64,000 nt of DNA from an uncultured Planktomarina sp. (GTDB lineage: Bacteria > Pseudomonadota > Alphaproteobacteria > Rhodobacterales > Rhodobacteraceae), in NCBI GenBank assembly GCA_905182455.1, contig CAJJBJ010000010.1, positions 37,487-101,486 on the forward strand. The letters run 5' to 3'. The translations under genes and the position numbers were made by a program. The notes under the pieces were generated by a model. The model saw nothing but the letters and a program-made list of their open reading frames with translations, was not told the origin of the DNA and did not search any database. Below, one piece after another: positions 54,723-62,789 of the stretch (position 1 is its first letter; each line of letters starts with the position of its first letter).

Positions 54723-55883
54723 TTAATAGGATCTTGGCAGTTCGAGGGTGTGTTCTGCTAGGTAGGATAGGATCAGGTTCGTTGATATTGGCGCCACTTG
54801 ATAAAGCCGTGTTTCTCTGAATTTTCGCTCGATATCATATTCCTCAGCGAAGCCAAAACCACCATGGGTTTGCACTGCAACATTGGCTGCCTCATTTGAG
54901 GCATCCGCAGCCAGCATTTTCGCCATATTGGCCTCAGCACCTGGATTTTCTCCAGATTCGTAAAGTGTCAGAGCCTCTCTGACCATCAACTCGGCAGACC
55001 GCATGTTGGCATAGGCTTTTGCAATTGGAAATTGGATCCCTTGGTTTTGCCCTATTGCTCGGCCAAATACGCTGCGTTCTTTGGCGTAATGAACTGCTTT
55101 GTCGATAAACCATTTAGCGTCGCCGATACATTCAGATGCAATCAAAATACGCTCAGCATTCATGCCTGATAGGATGTAGCTAAAACCTTTGCCTTCATCA
55201 CCAATCAGATTTTCCACAGGGACCCGAAGATCATCGAAAAATACTTCGGTAGTGGCATGGTTCATCATGGTGCGGATTGGGCGGATCGTTAGGCCGTTGC
55301 CGATCGCTTCGCGCATATCTACTAGAAGAACGGAAAGGCCTTGGGTTTTTTTCATACCTTCGACCAATGGGGCGGTACGGGCCAATAGGATCATAAGATC
55401 GGAATGCTCAGCGCGACTGGTCCAGATTTTTTGACCATTGATTACATAGTGATCCCCATCCAACTGGGCTGTGGTTTTCAAGGCACCAGTGTCGCTTCCT
55501 GAGGTGGGTTCGGTCACACCAAACGCTTGCAGGCGTAAGGATCCCTCTGCGATCGCAGGTAGGTATTGCTGTTTTTGCGACTCGGATCCATAGCGCAGGA
55601 GCGTGCCCATTGTGTACATCTGCGCATGGCAGGCCCCGGCATTCCCACCAGACTTGTGAATTTCTTCCAATATAGCCGCACCTGCAGACAGCGGCAGGCC
55701 GGAGCCTCCATATTCTTCTGGGATCAAAGCCCCTAGCCACCCCGCTTGTGTTAGGGCCGTCACAAATTCTGTTGGATAGCCCATCTCACGATCCAATGCC
55801 CGCCAATAGCTGCCGGGAAATTGCGCGCAGAGCTTGGCTATGGCATCGCGGATATCATCGTAGGGATTGGCAGGGTCGTTCAT
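54723..55883 (-). CDS. Acyl-CoA dehydrogenase family protein
   Basis: A 386-residue FAD flavoprotein that should introduce an alpha,beta double bond into an acyl-CoA. Family blocks are AFGVTEPTSGSDTGALKTTA (about residue 128), NGQKIWTSRAEHSDLMI near 157, and the FAD-binding QTHGGFGFAEEYDIERKFRE near 336. At the place where most relatives have the catalytic Glu (YEG), this one reads RLYQVAPIST, so the base may lie elsewhere, as in isovaleryl-CoA dehydrogenases. It is the last gene of the minus-strand cluster, with a 176-base gap upstream that should carry its own promoter. Confidence 0.88.
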   Translation of the reverse strand: MNDPANPYDDIRDAIAKLCAQFPGSYWRALDREMGYPTEFVTALTQAGWLGALIPEEYGGSGLPLSAGAAILEEIHKSGGNAGACHAQMYTMGTLLRYGSESQKQQYLPAIAEGSLRLQAFGVTEPTSGSDTGALKTTAQLDGDHYVINGQKIWTSRAEHSDLMILLARTAPLVEGMKKTQGLSVLLVDMREAIGNGLTIRPIRTMMNHATTEVFFDDLRVPVENLIGDEGKGFSYILSGMNAERILIASECIGDAKWFIDKAVHYAKERSVFGRAIGQNQGIQFPIAKAYANMRSAELMVREALTLYESGENPGAEANMAKMLAADASNEAANVAVQTHGGFGFAEEYDIERKFRETRLYQVAPISTNLILSYLAEHTLELPRSY

Positions 55884-55957
55884 TGCGTGTTCCTCAAAGA
55901 TTAGCTTGATAGGTAGGTCGCGAAAGACAGTATGACAAGAAACAGTATACTAGATCC

Positions 55958-55973
55958 CAAATATATATATTTG
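55958..55973. promoter_or_regulatory. 16-bp AT-rich perfect palindrome
   Basis: CAAATATATATATTTG is a perfect palindrome about 75 bases upstream of the start of the acyl-CoA dehydrogenase gene at 55883, within a 176-base gap. A TATACT element lies next to it on the gene side. It may be a regulator site or just an AT-rich promoter element. Confidence 0.35.
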
Positions 55974-56059
55974 CACCAATCACGCATAATTTTGGTACCA
56001 TCGGCTTCGATTGATATGCCTCCGGTCGAATGAAACGCGCAAAGGATAGCCAAAGGTGT

Positions 56060-57154
56060 CTAGCTCTGGGCATAGCGCATCAAGTGATGGTCCTGATCGC
56101 CCCATTCATGATCAATCATCACCAATCTTTTAGCAAAATGTCCTAGATCATATTCCCAAGTCATCCCGATACCCCCATGTAGCTGAATGGCTTCTTCGGC
56201 CACATAGCAGCCTATGCGGCCAATGGAGTATTTCGCCGCAGAGATCGCGCGATTGCGTTCATCCGTTGGGGCGTCTAAGTCTTTCGCTGCATTGGTGACA
56301 GCTGATTTGGCCTGTTCAATTTCCAAAAGCATTTGAGCGATGCGATGTTGCAGGGCCTGAAATTTGCCAATTACAGTGCCAAATTGTTGGCGGGTGCGCA
56401 GATAGTCGACTGTCAGGGTTTTGATGCTGTCCATGAGGCCCAGAGCTTCTGCACAGACCGCTAGTGTGCAGCGGGCCGCTGTGGCGTCCAAAATCTCATA
56501 TGAGCCGCCCTCAGCGCCAAGCAGAAGGGCAGGTGTATCTGTCAAGGATATGTCGCAAGCGCTACCACCATCAATGGTTTGGAACCGATGCTGTGTCATC
56601 CCAGCCGCATCACCTTTGACCAAAAACAGGCTGAGCCCGGTGGTGGTTTGGATTTTCGCGCTTACGATCACCGCATCGGCCCCGTGGGAAAATTTCACGC
56701 TGGTTTTGGTCCCGGCTAAGGTCCAGCCGTCACCTTTGGCTGTGGCCAAGGTCTCGGGCATGTCCCAATCATAATCGGCACCGTTTTCGATCAACGCCAG
56801 CGCCACACGTTTGGTGCCAGAGATGATGTGCTCAACCCAATCCAGATGCCCGGTTTGGGCAAAGATATAACCGCTGGCCAGTGCTGTGTCATTGAACGGT
56901 TCGTTGATCAACCCTCTGCCCAGTTCGGTAAAAACGGTGGCGATGTCAAATCCGCCACCGCCAAAGCCGCCGATATCTTCGTCAAACAATGCGCCGATCA
57001 ATCCCAGCTCTGCCATCTGTGTATAGGCCTGTGGATTGTAACCCAATTCACTGACCCCCGCATCCAATCGTGCTTTCAGAGGATAGTCATTTTGAATAAA
57101 TTTGTTGATCATATCAGCCACCATGCGGCGCTCTTCGGTGGGTTGAAAATCCAT
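56060..57154 (-). CDS. Acyl-CoA dehydrogenase, small-subunit type
   Basis: A 364-residue acyl-CoA dehydrogenase-like protein. The start is MDFQPTEERRMVADMINKFI. GALFDEDIGGFGGGGFDIAT near residue 53 and QLHGGIGMTWEYDLGHFAKR near 328 are clear, but the substrate-binding middle is short and less conserved, as in small subunits of two-component acyl-CoA dehydrogenases such as PimD. Its gene begins 3 bases after the stop of a larger relative, so the two proteins probably form one enzyme. Confidence 0.86.
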   Translation of the reverse strand: MDFQPTEERRMVADMINKFIQNDYPLKARLDAGVSELGYNPQAYTQMAELGLIGALFDEDIGGFGGGGFDIATVFTELGRGLINEPFNDTALASGYIFAQTGHLDWVEHIISGTKRVALALIENGADYDWDMPETLATAKGDGWTLAGTKTSVKFSHGADAVIVSAKIQTTTGLSLFLVKGDAAGMTQHRFQTIDGGSACDISLTDTPALLLGAEGGSYEILDATAARCTLAVCAEALGLMDSIKTLTVDYLRTRQQFGTVIGKFQALQHRIAQMLLEIEQAKSAVTNAAKDLDAPTDERNRAISAAKYSIGRIGCYVAEEAIQLHGGIGMTWEYDLGHFAKRLVMIDHEWGDQDHHLMRYAQS

Positions 57155-57157
57155 GGT

Positions 57158-58354
57158 TTAAAGCCCCAATATCATTTTGGTGATGATGTTTTTTTGTATT
57201 TCATTTGAGCCGCCATAGATCGAAACTTTGCGCTTGTTGAAATATGCTGCGGATTGATTGGCCATATTTTCAGGAGCCACTTGTGGCCCGTTGTAGCCGG
57301 GTTCAAACACTTCTGGCGTATGGGCCTGAGCATGACGGCCAAGGGCGCGGCGGGTGAGGTCATCGAAGTTTTGTTCCAACTCTGAGCCAATGATCTTGAG
57401 CATCGAGCTTTCTGGTCCCGGCCCTGCACCTTTGGCAAATCCGTCCAATACCCGCAGGTTAGTAGTTTCCAGATTGCGCAGCTCAATTTCAAGCCGTGCC
57501 ATTCGTGCTGCAAAAAGTGGATCTTCGGCCAAAGGTTTGCCTGCTCGTTTTTGAGTTAAAGACAGCCGCTTTAACCGTGATAGTTTTTGGTTTGAAATGC
57601 CAACATTGGCGATGCCATTGCGCTCATGGGCAAGTAAATATTTGGCATAGGTCCAGCCCTTATTCTCTTCCCCCACCAGATTGGAGGCCGGTACGCGCAC
57701 GTCGGTGAAAAACACTTCATTCACCTCATGCCCACCATCAAGGGTGCGGATTGGGCGCATGTCTATGCCGGGCACGGCGAGATCGATCAAAATGAAAGAT
57801 ATGCCCGCCTGTGGTTTGCAGATGCCGTCGGTGCGCACCAAGCAAAAGATCATATTAGCGTATTGGCCAAGGGTGGTCCAAGTTTTTTGACCGTTGATGA
57901 TGTAGTCGTCACCATCTTTCACGGCGGTGGTTTTCAGGCTGGCCAAATCAGAGCCTGATCCGGGTTCGGAATATCCTTGGCACCACCAATCAGTCCCGTC
58001 GCACATCCGCGGTAACCAATGGTCCTGCTGCTCTTTTGAGCCGAAGGCCATCAGCACGGGTGCAAGCATTTTGAGGCCAAAGGGTAAGATGCGCGGCGCG
58101 CCTGCGGCGGCACATTCTTCTTCAAAGATAAATTGCTGGACAGGATCCCACCCGGTGCCACCAAAGGCCGTAGGCCAACTGTAGGTTAGCCATCCGCGCT
58201 TGTGCAGGGTCGCGTGCCAAAATTCGGTAGCTTCTTTGCTCACCGCAATATCGGCTTTCACCTTTGTTGCAATCGAGGTCGGCAATTCAGCTTCAAGAAA
58301 CTCGATAACCTCCTGGCGAAAGGCGATGTTTGCAGCGGTAAAGTTGAGATCCAT
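57158..58354 (-). CDS. Acyl-CoA dehydrogenase, large-subunit type
   Basis: A 398-residue flavoprotein of the PimC-like group. GYSEPGSGSDLASLKTTAVK (about residue 132), NGQKTWTTLGQYANMIFCLV near 159 and the C-terminal SIYGGSNEIQKNIITKMIL near 379 are family blocks; the last holds the usual YGGSNEIQ flavin contact. It precedes the small-subunit gene by 3 bases and follows the FadJ-type gene by 10 bases. In Rhodopseudomonas pimC, pimD and pimF serve dicarboxylic acyl-CoA oxidation; the same use here is inference. Confidence 0.88.
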   Translation of the reverse strand: MDLNFTAANIAFRQEVIEFLEAELPTSIATKVKADIAVSKEATEFWHATLHKRGWLTYSWPTAFGGTGWDPVQQFIFEEECAAAGAPRILPFGLKMLAPVLMAFGSKEQQDHWLPRMCDGTDWWCQGYSEPGSGSDLASLKTTAVKDGDDYIINGQKTWTTLGQYANMIFCLVRTDGICKPQAGISFILIDLAVPGIDMRPIRTLDGGHEVNEVFFTDVRVPASNLVGEENKGWTYAKYLLAHERNGIANVGISNQKLSRLKRLSLTQKRAGKPLAEDPLFAARMARLEIELRNLETTNLRVLDGFAKGAGPGPESSMLKIIGSELEQNFDDLTRRALGRHAQAHTPEVFEPGYNGPQVAPENMANQSAAYFNKRKVSIYGGSNEIQKNIITKMILGL

Positions 58355-58364
58355 CAGTCTATCC

Positions 58365-60449
58365 TCAATTCAAGTCTTCAAATGTATGTCCGGCGGCAAT
58401 CAAATCGACCAGCAAAGGCGACGGTTTCCAGAACACCGGATCTTCGGTTTCATAGGCGCGGATGTTGTCAAGCATTTTGCCCAGACCATACCCATCTGCA
58501 TATTTCATTGGCCCACCCCGGAACCGTGGGAAGCCATATCCTTGGACAAAAGTGACATCAATGTCGGATGGTTTCAAGGCTACAGCCTCACGCAAAACCT
58601 CACAGGCTTCATTGACCATGGCGGCCATATAACGTTCCATAATCTCCTCATAAGAGAAGCTGCGGGGCGTGATGCCTTTGAGCGCGCGCTCGGCCTCGAT
58701 AATAGTCAAGACTTTGGGATCCGGTGTACCAATTCTGGCCCCCTGCGGGTACAGATAAAACCCGCGCCCCGTTTTTTGACCAAACCAGCCATGTTCACAA
58801 ATTCGATCGGAAATTTGTACGTCGCGTTCAGCTGGGTTGCGCGTGGGGGCTGCTGATTTTCGGTTGTCCCAGCCAATGTCGAGCCCGGCCAGATCATACA
58901 TTGCATGGATGCCCATGGGATAGCCAAAGGCGTAGATGGCCGCATCAATTTCATAGGGTGTGGCACCATCTTCCATCATATGCGCCGCGCACATACCATA
59001 TTTTCCAAGGATACGGTTACCGATAAAACCTGCGGAATTTCCAGCCCGTACGGGGACTTTACCCAAACGTTTGGCCAAGGCAAATCCTGTTGCGACAACA
59101 TCATCTGCAACACCCTTTGGCACAACAATTTCCAACAGTTTCATAATATTGGCTGGGCTAAAAAAATGCAGGCCAAGCACCTGATTGGGGCGGCCTGTTG
59201 CGCTGGAGATGTGATCAATGTCGATATAGCTGGTGTTTGAGGCGAAGACCGCGCTTGGCTTCATGACCTTATCAAGCTGGGTGAACACTTCGCGTTTCAC
59301 GTCAAGGCGTTCAAAAACGGCTTCAATCACCATATCGGCATCAGACAAATCTGCATAGTCTGTGGAGCCTGTATAAAGCGCCATAACTGAAGCTTTGTGA
59401 TCGTGGGTGATCCTACCTTTTGCGAGCAGGCGGTCATAGACCTTTTCCACATTGGCGCGCCCACGTTTCAGGCTATCATCGTCGCGCTCAATCATCGTTA
59501 CGGGCAAGCCGCTGTTGAGCGCCGCCACGGTGATGCCTGCGCCCATGGTTCCGCCACCTACAACGCCGAGGTTGTTTAGGGGGCGGGGTTGAGCGCGTCC
59601 GGCTTCGGGAACTTTGGCGCTGGCACGTTCGGCAAAAAAGGCATGAATCATGCCCTTGGATTGCTCAGAGGCAAGGCAGTCAAAAAAACAATCACGCTCA
59701 TAAAGACGACCTTCGTCGAAGGTTTGCTCCAAGGTGGCTTTTACACAGGCAATAATTTGGAGCGGGGCTATTTGTCCCCGCATACGCTTATTGGCCATGT
59801 TTTCGGCGGCCGCAAGTGCCGCGCGATAGGCTGGTTCATCTGTCAAGCCGCGGGTCTCGTCGCGGGTTCGGCGCACTTGGGTCAATTGGCTGGCATAGGT
59901 AAGGGCTGCGTCTAAAAGATCTGCCTCAACGATACAATCAATAAGGCCAGCGGCATTGGCGGCTTGGGCGCTGATTGGGGTGCCTTTAAGCATGATACCA
60001 AGGGCCATTTCTGCCCCACAAAGCCGCGGCACGCGTTGGGTTCCACCAGCGCCGGGGATGAGCCCCAGGTGAATTTCGGGCAGGCCCACACGGGTATCTG
60101 ACAACGCGATGCGGTAATGGCTGCCCAAAGCGATTTCAAAACCGCCACCAAGTGCCGTGCCATGTAACGCCGCGACCACTGGTTTTGCGCAGTTCTCGAT
60201 TTGGTCAATCACATCTGGCAAATGTGGATCTTCCATTGGCCTGCCAAATTCTTTAATGTCGGCACCTGCTGGGAAGGTCCGGCCGGCACCTATGATCACT
60301 ATTGCCGTCACCTCAGGGTCCGCTTCCGCTTGTTTCACGGCATCCAACAAGCCTTTGCGCACTGCTTGCCCTAAAGCATTGACCGGAGGGTTGTTAATTT
60401 CAACGATGGCTACCGTTCTAGATTTTGACAGGGTCACAAGATCAGACAT
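58365..60449 (-). CDS. Bifunctional enoyl-CoA hydratase / 3-hydroxyacyl-CoA dehydrogenase (FadJ/PimF-like)
   Basis: A 694-residue fusion. The crotonase part (about 1-190) has HGTALGGGFEIALGSHYRIA near 96 and the catalytic-Glu loop GLPEIHLGLIPGAGGTQRVP near 119. The dehydrogenase part starts near 293 with the NAD motif LGVVGGGTMGAGITVAALNS, and shows FASNTSYIDID near 398 and LGLHFFSPANIMKLLEIV with the catalytic His near 422. Two C-terminal helical domains finish it. It carries out the hydration and second oxidation steps of beta-oxidation. Confidence 0.93.
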   Translation of the reverse strand: MSDLVTLSKSRTVAIVEINNPPVNALGQAVRKGLLDAVKQAEADPEVTAIVIIGAGRTFPAGADIKEFGRPMEDPHLPDVIDQIENCAKPVVAALHGTALGGGFEIALGSHYRIALSDTRVGLPEIHLGLIPGAGGTQRVPRLCGAEMALGIMLKGTPISAQAANAAGLIDCIVEADLLDAALTYASQLTQVRRTRDETRGLTDEPAYRAALAAAENMANKRMRGQIAPLQIIACVKATLEQTFDEGRLYERDCFFDCLASEQSKGMIHAFFAERASAKVPEAGRAQPRPLNNLGVVGGGTMGAGITVAALNSGLPVTMIERDDDSLKRGRANVEKVYDRLLAKGRITHDHKASVMALYTGSTDYADLSDADMVIEAVFERLDVKREVFTQLDKVMKPSAVFASNTSYIDIDHISSATGRPNQVLGLHFFSPANIMKLLEIVVPKGVADDVVATGFALAKRLGKVPVRAGNSAGFIGNRILGKYGMCAAHMMEDGATPYEIDAAIYAFGYPMGIHAMYDLAGLDIGWDNRKSAAPTRNPAERDVQISDRICEHGWFGQKTGRGFYLYPQGARIGTPDPKVLTIIEAERALKGITPRSFSYEEIMERYMAAMVNEACEVLREAVALKPSDIDVTFVQGYGFPRFRGGPMKYADGYGLGKMLDNIRAYETEDPVFWKPSPLLVDLIAAGHTFEDLN

Positions 60450-60518
60450 TGAGATATTCCTCGGGTGTTGAGCATTATGCTAGAATAGAAGGCGGTGGCT
60501 TTCCGATATCTTAATCGG

Positions 60519-61157
60519 TCAATCTCCATGTGTCACAGTGCAGGTTTTGCTGTCAGTCACAAGCACCGCACCTAAAGCCATATTTGCCAAATGGTTAGCA
60601 ATGGTTTGGCAGTTTTCTGGTCCGCGGGGCTTATACCAGTAAATCGGTGCGTGCAGCATCATGAGAAAGCTGCGGACAGTCACCGACAGATCTTGATCTT
60701 GAAATGCGCCAGAGCTGATTCCTTTGGCCAATACGTTGCGGAACATATCCTCATATTCCGATTGCAGGGTGGTGATTTCCACCCGCAACTGGCGCTCGCT
60801 ATCGGTGATTCTGCCTGTTCCTGAGCCGCGCATTTCTTCGACAACAACCCGGTGATAGGCCAGTTCAGAAATCATGGCGATCACATGGGCTTGGGCCATT
60901 GCGTGGAACTTTTCAGGCGGTGGGTTCTGGGCTTCGAAATAAGGGCGTACCCGATCTGTAGTGAGTTGCACCGAATGTTTGCGGATGGCACAGACCAATT
61001 CGCCTTTGGATCCAAAGTGATGGTAAATTTTACCCTTCGTAGCCCCCAATGCTCGGGCGATGTCGTCAATAGAGGTTTGATCCACCCCATGGGTGGCAAA
61101 GGCAGTGGCCGCCGCATCCAATATGCGCGGCTTGGCTGTTTTTGCACCGAGGCTCAT
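60519..61157 (-). CDS. TetR-family transcriptional regulator
   Basis: A 212-residue repressor. The helix-turn-helix is ATHGVDQTSIDDIARALGAT, then KGKIYHHFGSKGELVCAI, at about residues 21-60. The C-terminal half is helical and should bind an acyl-CoA or similar effector. The gene overlaps the APH-like kinase gene by four bases. A strong operator candidate lies at 62713-62732 in the divergent promoter at the head of the same cluster, so this protein is the likely ligand. Confidence 0.9.
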   Translation of the reverse strand: MSLGAKTAKPRILDAAATAFATHGVDQTSIDDIARALGATKGKIYHHFGSKGELVCAIRKHSVQLTTDRVRPYFEAQNPPPEKFHAMAQAHVIAMISELAYHRVVVEEMRGSGTGRITDSERQLRVEITTLQSEYEDMFRNVLAKGISSGAFQDQDLSVTVRSFLMMLHAPIYWYKPRGPENCQTIANHLANMALGAVLVTDSKTCTVTHGD

Positions 61158-62212
61158 GTGCTGGCCTGTTGGGCGGTGGCTTTCGCTGCCTTGGTCAATG
61201 TAATGATCGTCGAATTCATCGCGCCCATTCCTTTGGGGTTGGAAGCATTGCCTGACTGGGCGCGGTGGAGAACCCCCTCAAGAATAGCAGCCAACCGAAA
61301 GAAGGAGAATGCCATATAAAAGGCCCAATTCTCGGGCAATGCGATGCCCCGCAGTGCGCAATATTGCGCGACATATTCAGCTTCATCGGGGATGCCGAGC
61401 GCTGTGCGATCAAGAGTATCCAACCCTTTGATCAGCGAGTCTTGTGACAACCGAAGACCCATACATTGATAGGCTAAATCAGCGAAAGGATGGCCCAAGG
61501 TCGACAATTCCCAATCCAAAACCGCAATCATTTTGGGTGTGTGGACGTCAAACATGACATTGTCCAAGCGATAATCTCCATGCACGATAGACATCTGCCC
61601 ATCATCCTCCACCAAGTTTTGTGACAGCCAATCGATGGTCCAGTCCATGTCAGGTCGGCTTTGTGTTTCTGATGCGCGGTATTGGTGCGTCCAGCGGGAG
61701 ACTTGGCGGCCAAAGTAATTTCCGGGCCGACCAAAGTTTTCAAGGCCCACCCTGTGCGGATCAACCTCGTGCAGGGCCGCAAGCGTTTCAACTAGCGCAC
61801 TATAGGCCAGAGTGCGGAAACTCTTGGAGCACTCGGGCAAGGCCGGGTCCCAAAATACAGTGCCGGACAGATAGCCCATCACCAAAAACTGCGCTCCTAT
61901 TGGGCTGTCATCGCCGGATAGATGCAGCATTTTTGGCACAGGAACGGCGGTTTCGGCCAGTGCTGTCATGACCCTAAATTCTCGATCCACCGCATGAGCA
62001 GATTTTAACAATTTCCCCGGCGGCTTGGCGCGCAGCACATAGCTGGTTCCAGATGTATCTAAGATTTTATAGGTGGGATTGGACTGTCCATTGGAAAATT
62101 TCTCAAGGCCCGCAAGTCCTGTAAACCCTGATACATGGTGCTTTAGATATGCCGATAGAACCTCTAGGTCAAAGGTCTGCAAGGGTTTGGTCATTGGTTT
62201 TTTCGGCTCCAT
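61154..62212 (-). CDS. APH-like phosphotransferase (ACAD10/11- or LvaA-like acyl-CoA kinase)
   Basis: A 352-residue kinase of the aminoglycoside-phosphotransferase fold. N-lobe: GLAGLEKFSNGQSNPTYKIL near residue 30. Catalytic loop: VHGDYRLDNVMFD near 200. Metal-binding Asp: AVLDWELSTLGHPFADLAY near 220. This branch is fused to acyl-CoA dehydrogenase in human ACAD10/11 and is separate as LvaA in Pseudomonas putida, where it phosphorylates 4-hydroxyacyl-CoA. Here an ACAD gene faces it divergently. ATG at 62212 lies 5 bases after the MaoC stop; MTKPLQ (62194) is an alternative. Confidence 0.88.
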   Translation of the reverse strand: MEPKKPMTKPLQTFDLEVLSAYLKHHVSGFTGLAGLEKFSNGQSNPTYKILDTSGTSYVLRAKPPGKLLKSAHAVDREFRVMTALAETAVPVPKMLHLSGDDSPIGAQFLVMGYLSGTVFWDPALPECSKSFRTLAYSALVETLAALHEVDPHRVGLENFGRPGNYFGRQVSRWTHQYRASETQSRPDMDWTIDWLSQNLVEDDGQMSIVHGDYRLDNVMFDVHTPKMIAVLDWELSTLGHPFADLAYQCMGLRLSQDSLIKGLDTLDRTALGIPDEAEYVAQYCALRGIALPENWAFYMAFSFFRLAAILEGVLHRAQSGNASNPKGMGAMNSTIITLTKAAKATAQQAST

Positions 62213-62217
62213 CGCTC

Positions 62218-62694
62218 TTACTCCACGTCCGAGAAAACTACGACATTGACCCAATCGGCCAATAGCGCGGGCTTGTCTGTGCCCTCAATTTCAATGGTTA
62301 GCGTCGTGACCATCCGCAACTGGCTGGCGGAGGTTTGTTTGAGCTCCTTCAGTTCAAACACGCCACGAATTCGACTGCCGCTACGCAGGGGGGTTAGAAA
62401 CCGCAGCCGATCAAAGCCAGCGTTGAGATTCATCACCTGCCCTTCAAAAGGTCCAACGGTGTCTTGCATCATGCGGCTGGCCATCGATAATGTCAAAAAC
62501 CCGTGAGCCACGGTTCCACCGAATGGCGTTTCTGCGGCGGCGCGTGCGGCGTCGGTGTGGATGAACTGTGGGTCTTCAGTGATATCTGCAAAGGCATCGA
62601 TGCGCGCCTGATCGATCAAAAGCCAGGGGCTGCGGCCCAAGGTCTTGCCTATCAAGAGTGACTGCGTGGCATATGCATTTTGTAGATCAGACAT
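62218..62694 (-). CDS. MaoC-like dehydratase
   Basis: A 158-residue hot-dog-fold protein of the (R)-specific enoyl-CoA hydratase type. The hydratase motif with catalytic Asp and His is FADITEDPQFIHTDAARA (about residues 36-53), followed by FGGTVAHGFLTLSMASRMM near 59. GGAAG precedes ATG at 62694; longer frame extensions run through the operator and are not used. It is the first gene of the minus-strand cluster and diverges from an acyl-CoA dehydrogenase gene. Confidence 0.9.
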   Translation of the reverse strand: MSDLQNAYATQSLLIGKTLGRSPWLLIDQARIDAFADITEDPQFIHTDAARAAAETPFGGTVAHGFLTLSMASRMMQDTVGPFEGQVMNLNAGFDRLRFLTPLRSGSRIRGVFELKELKQTSASQLRMVTTLTIEIEGTDKPALLADWVNVVVFSDVE

Positions 62695-62707
62695 CAGCCT
62701 ACTTCCA

Positions 62708-62736
62708 TTGACAACATACCGAGGAGTATGTTTCAT
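62708..62736. promoter_or_regulatory. Divergent promoter with embedded TetR-type operator
   Basis: AACATAC and GTATGTT flank CGAGGA (62713-62732), a palindrome of the CATACC-N4-AGTATG style bound by many TetR repressors of acyl-CoA genes. It fills the spacer between a perfect TTGACA (62708-62713) and a TTTCAT -10 element exactly 17 bases later, on the strand of the acyl-CoA dehydrogenase gene at 62790. The layout fits repression of both divergent transcripts. Confidence 0.7.
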
Positions 62737-62789
62737 TACGGGGATGCCTGTAAAGGGCAAAATAACCAAGCTAAGTTGAGGGCACTATT

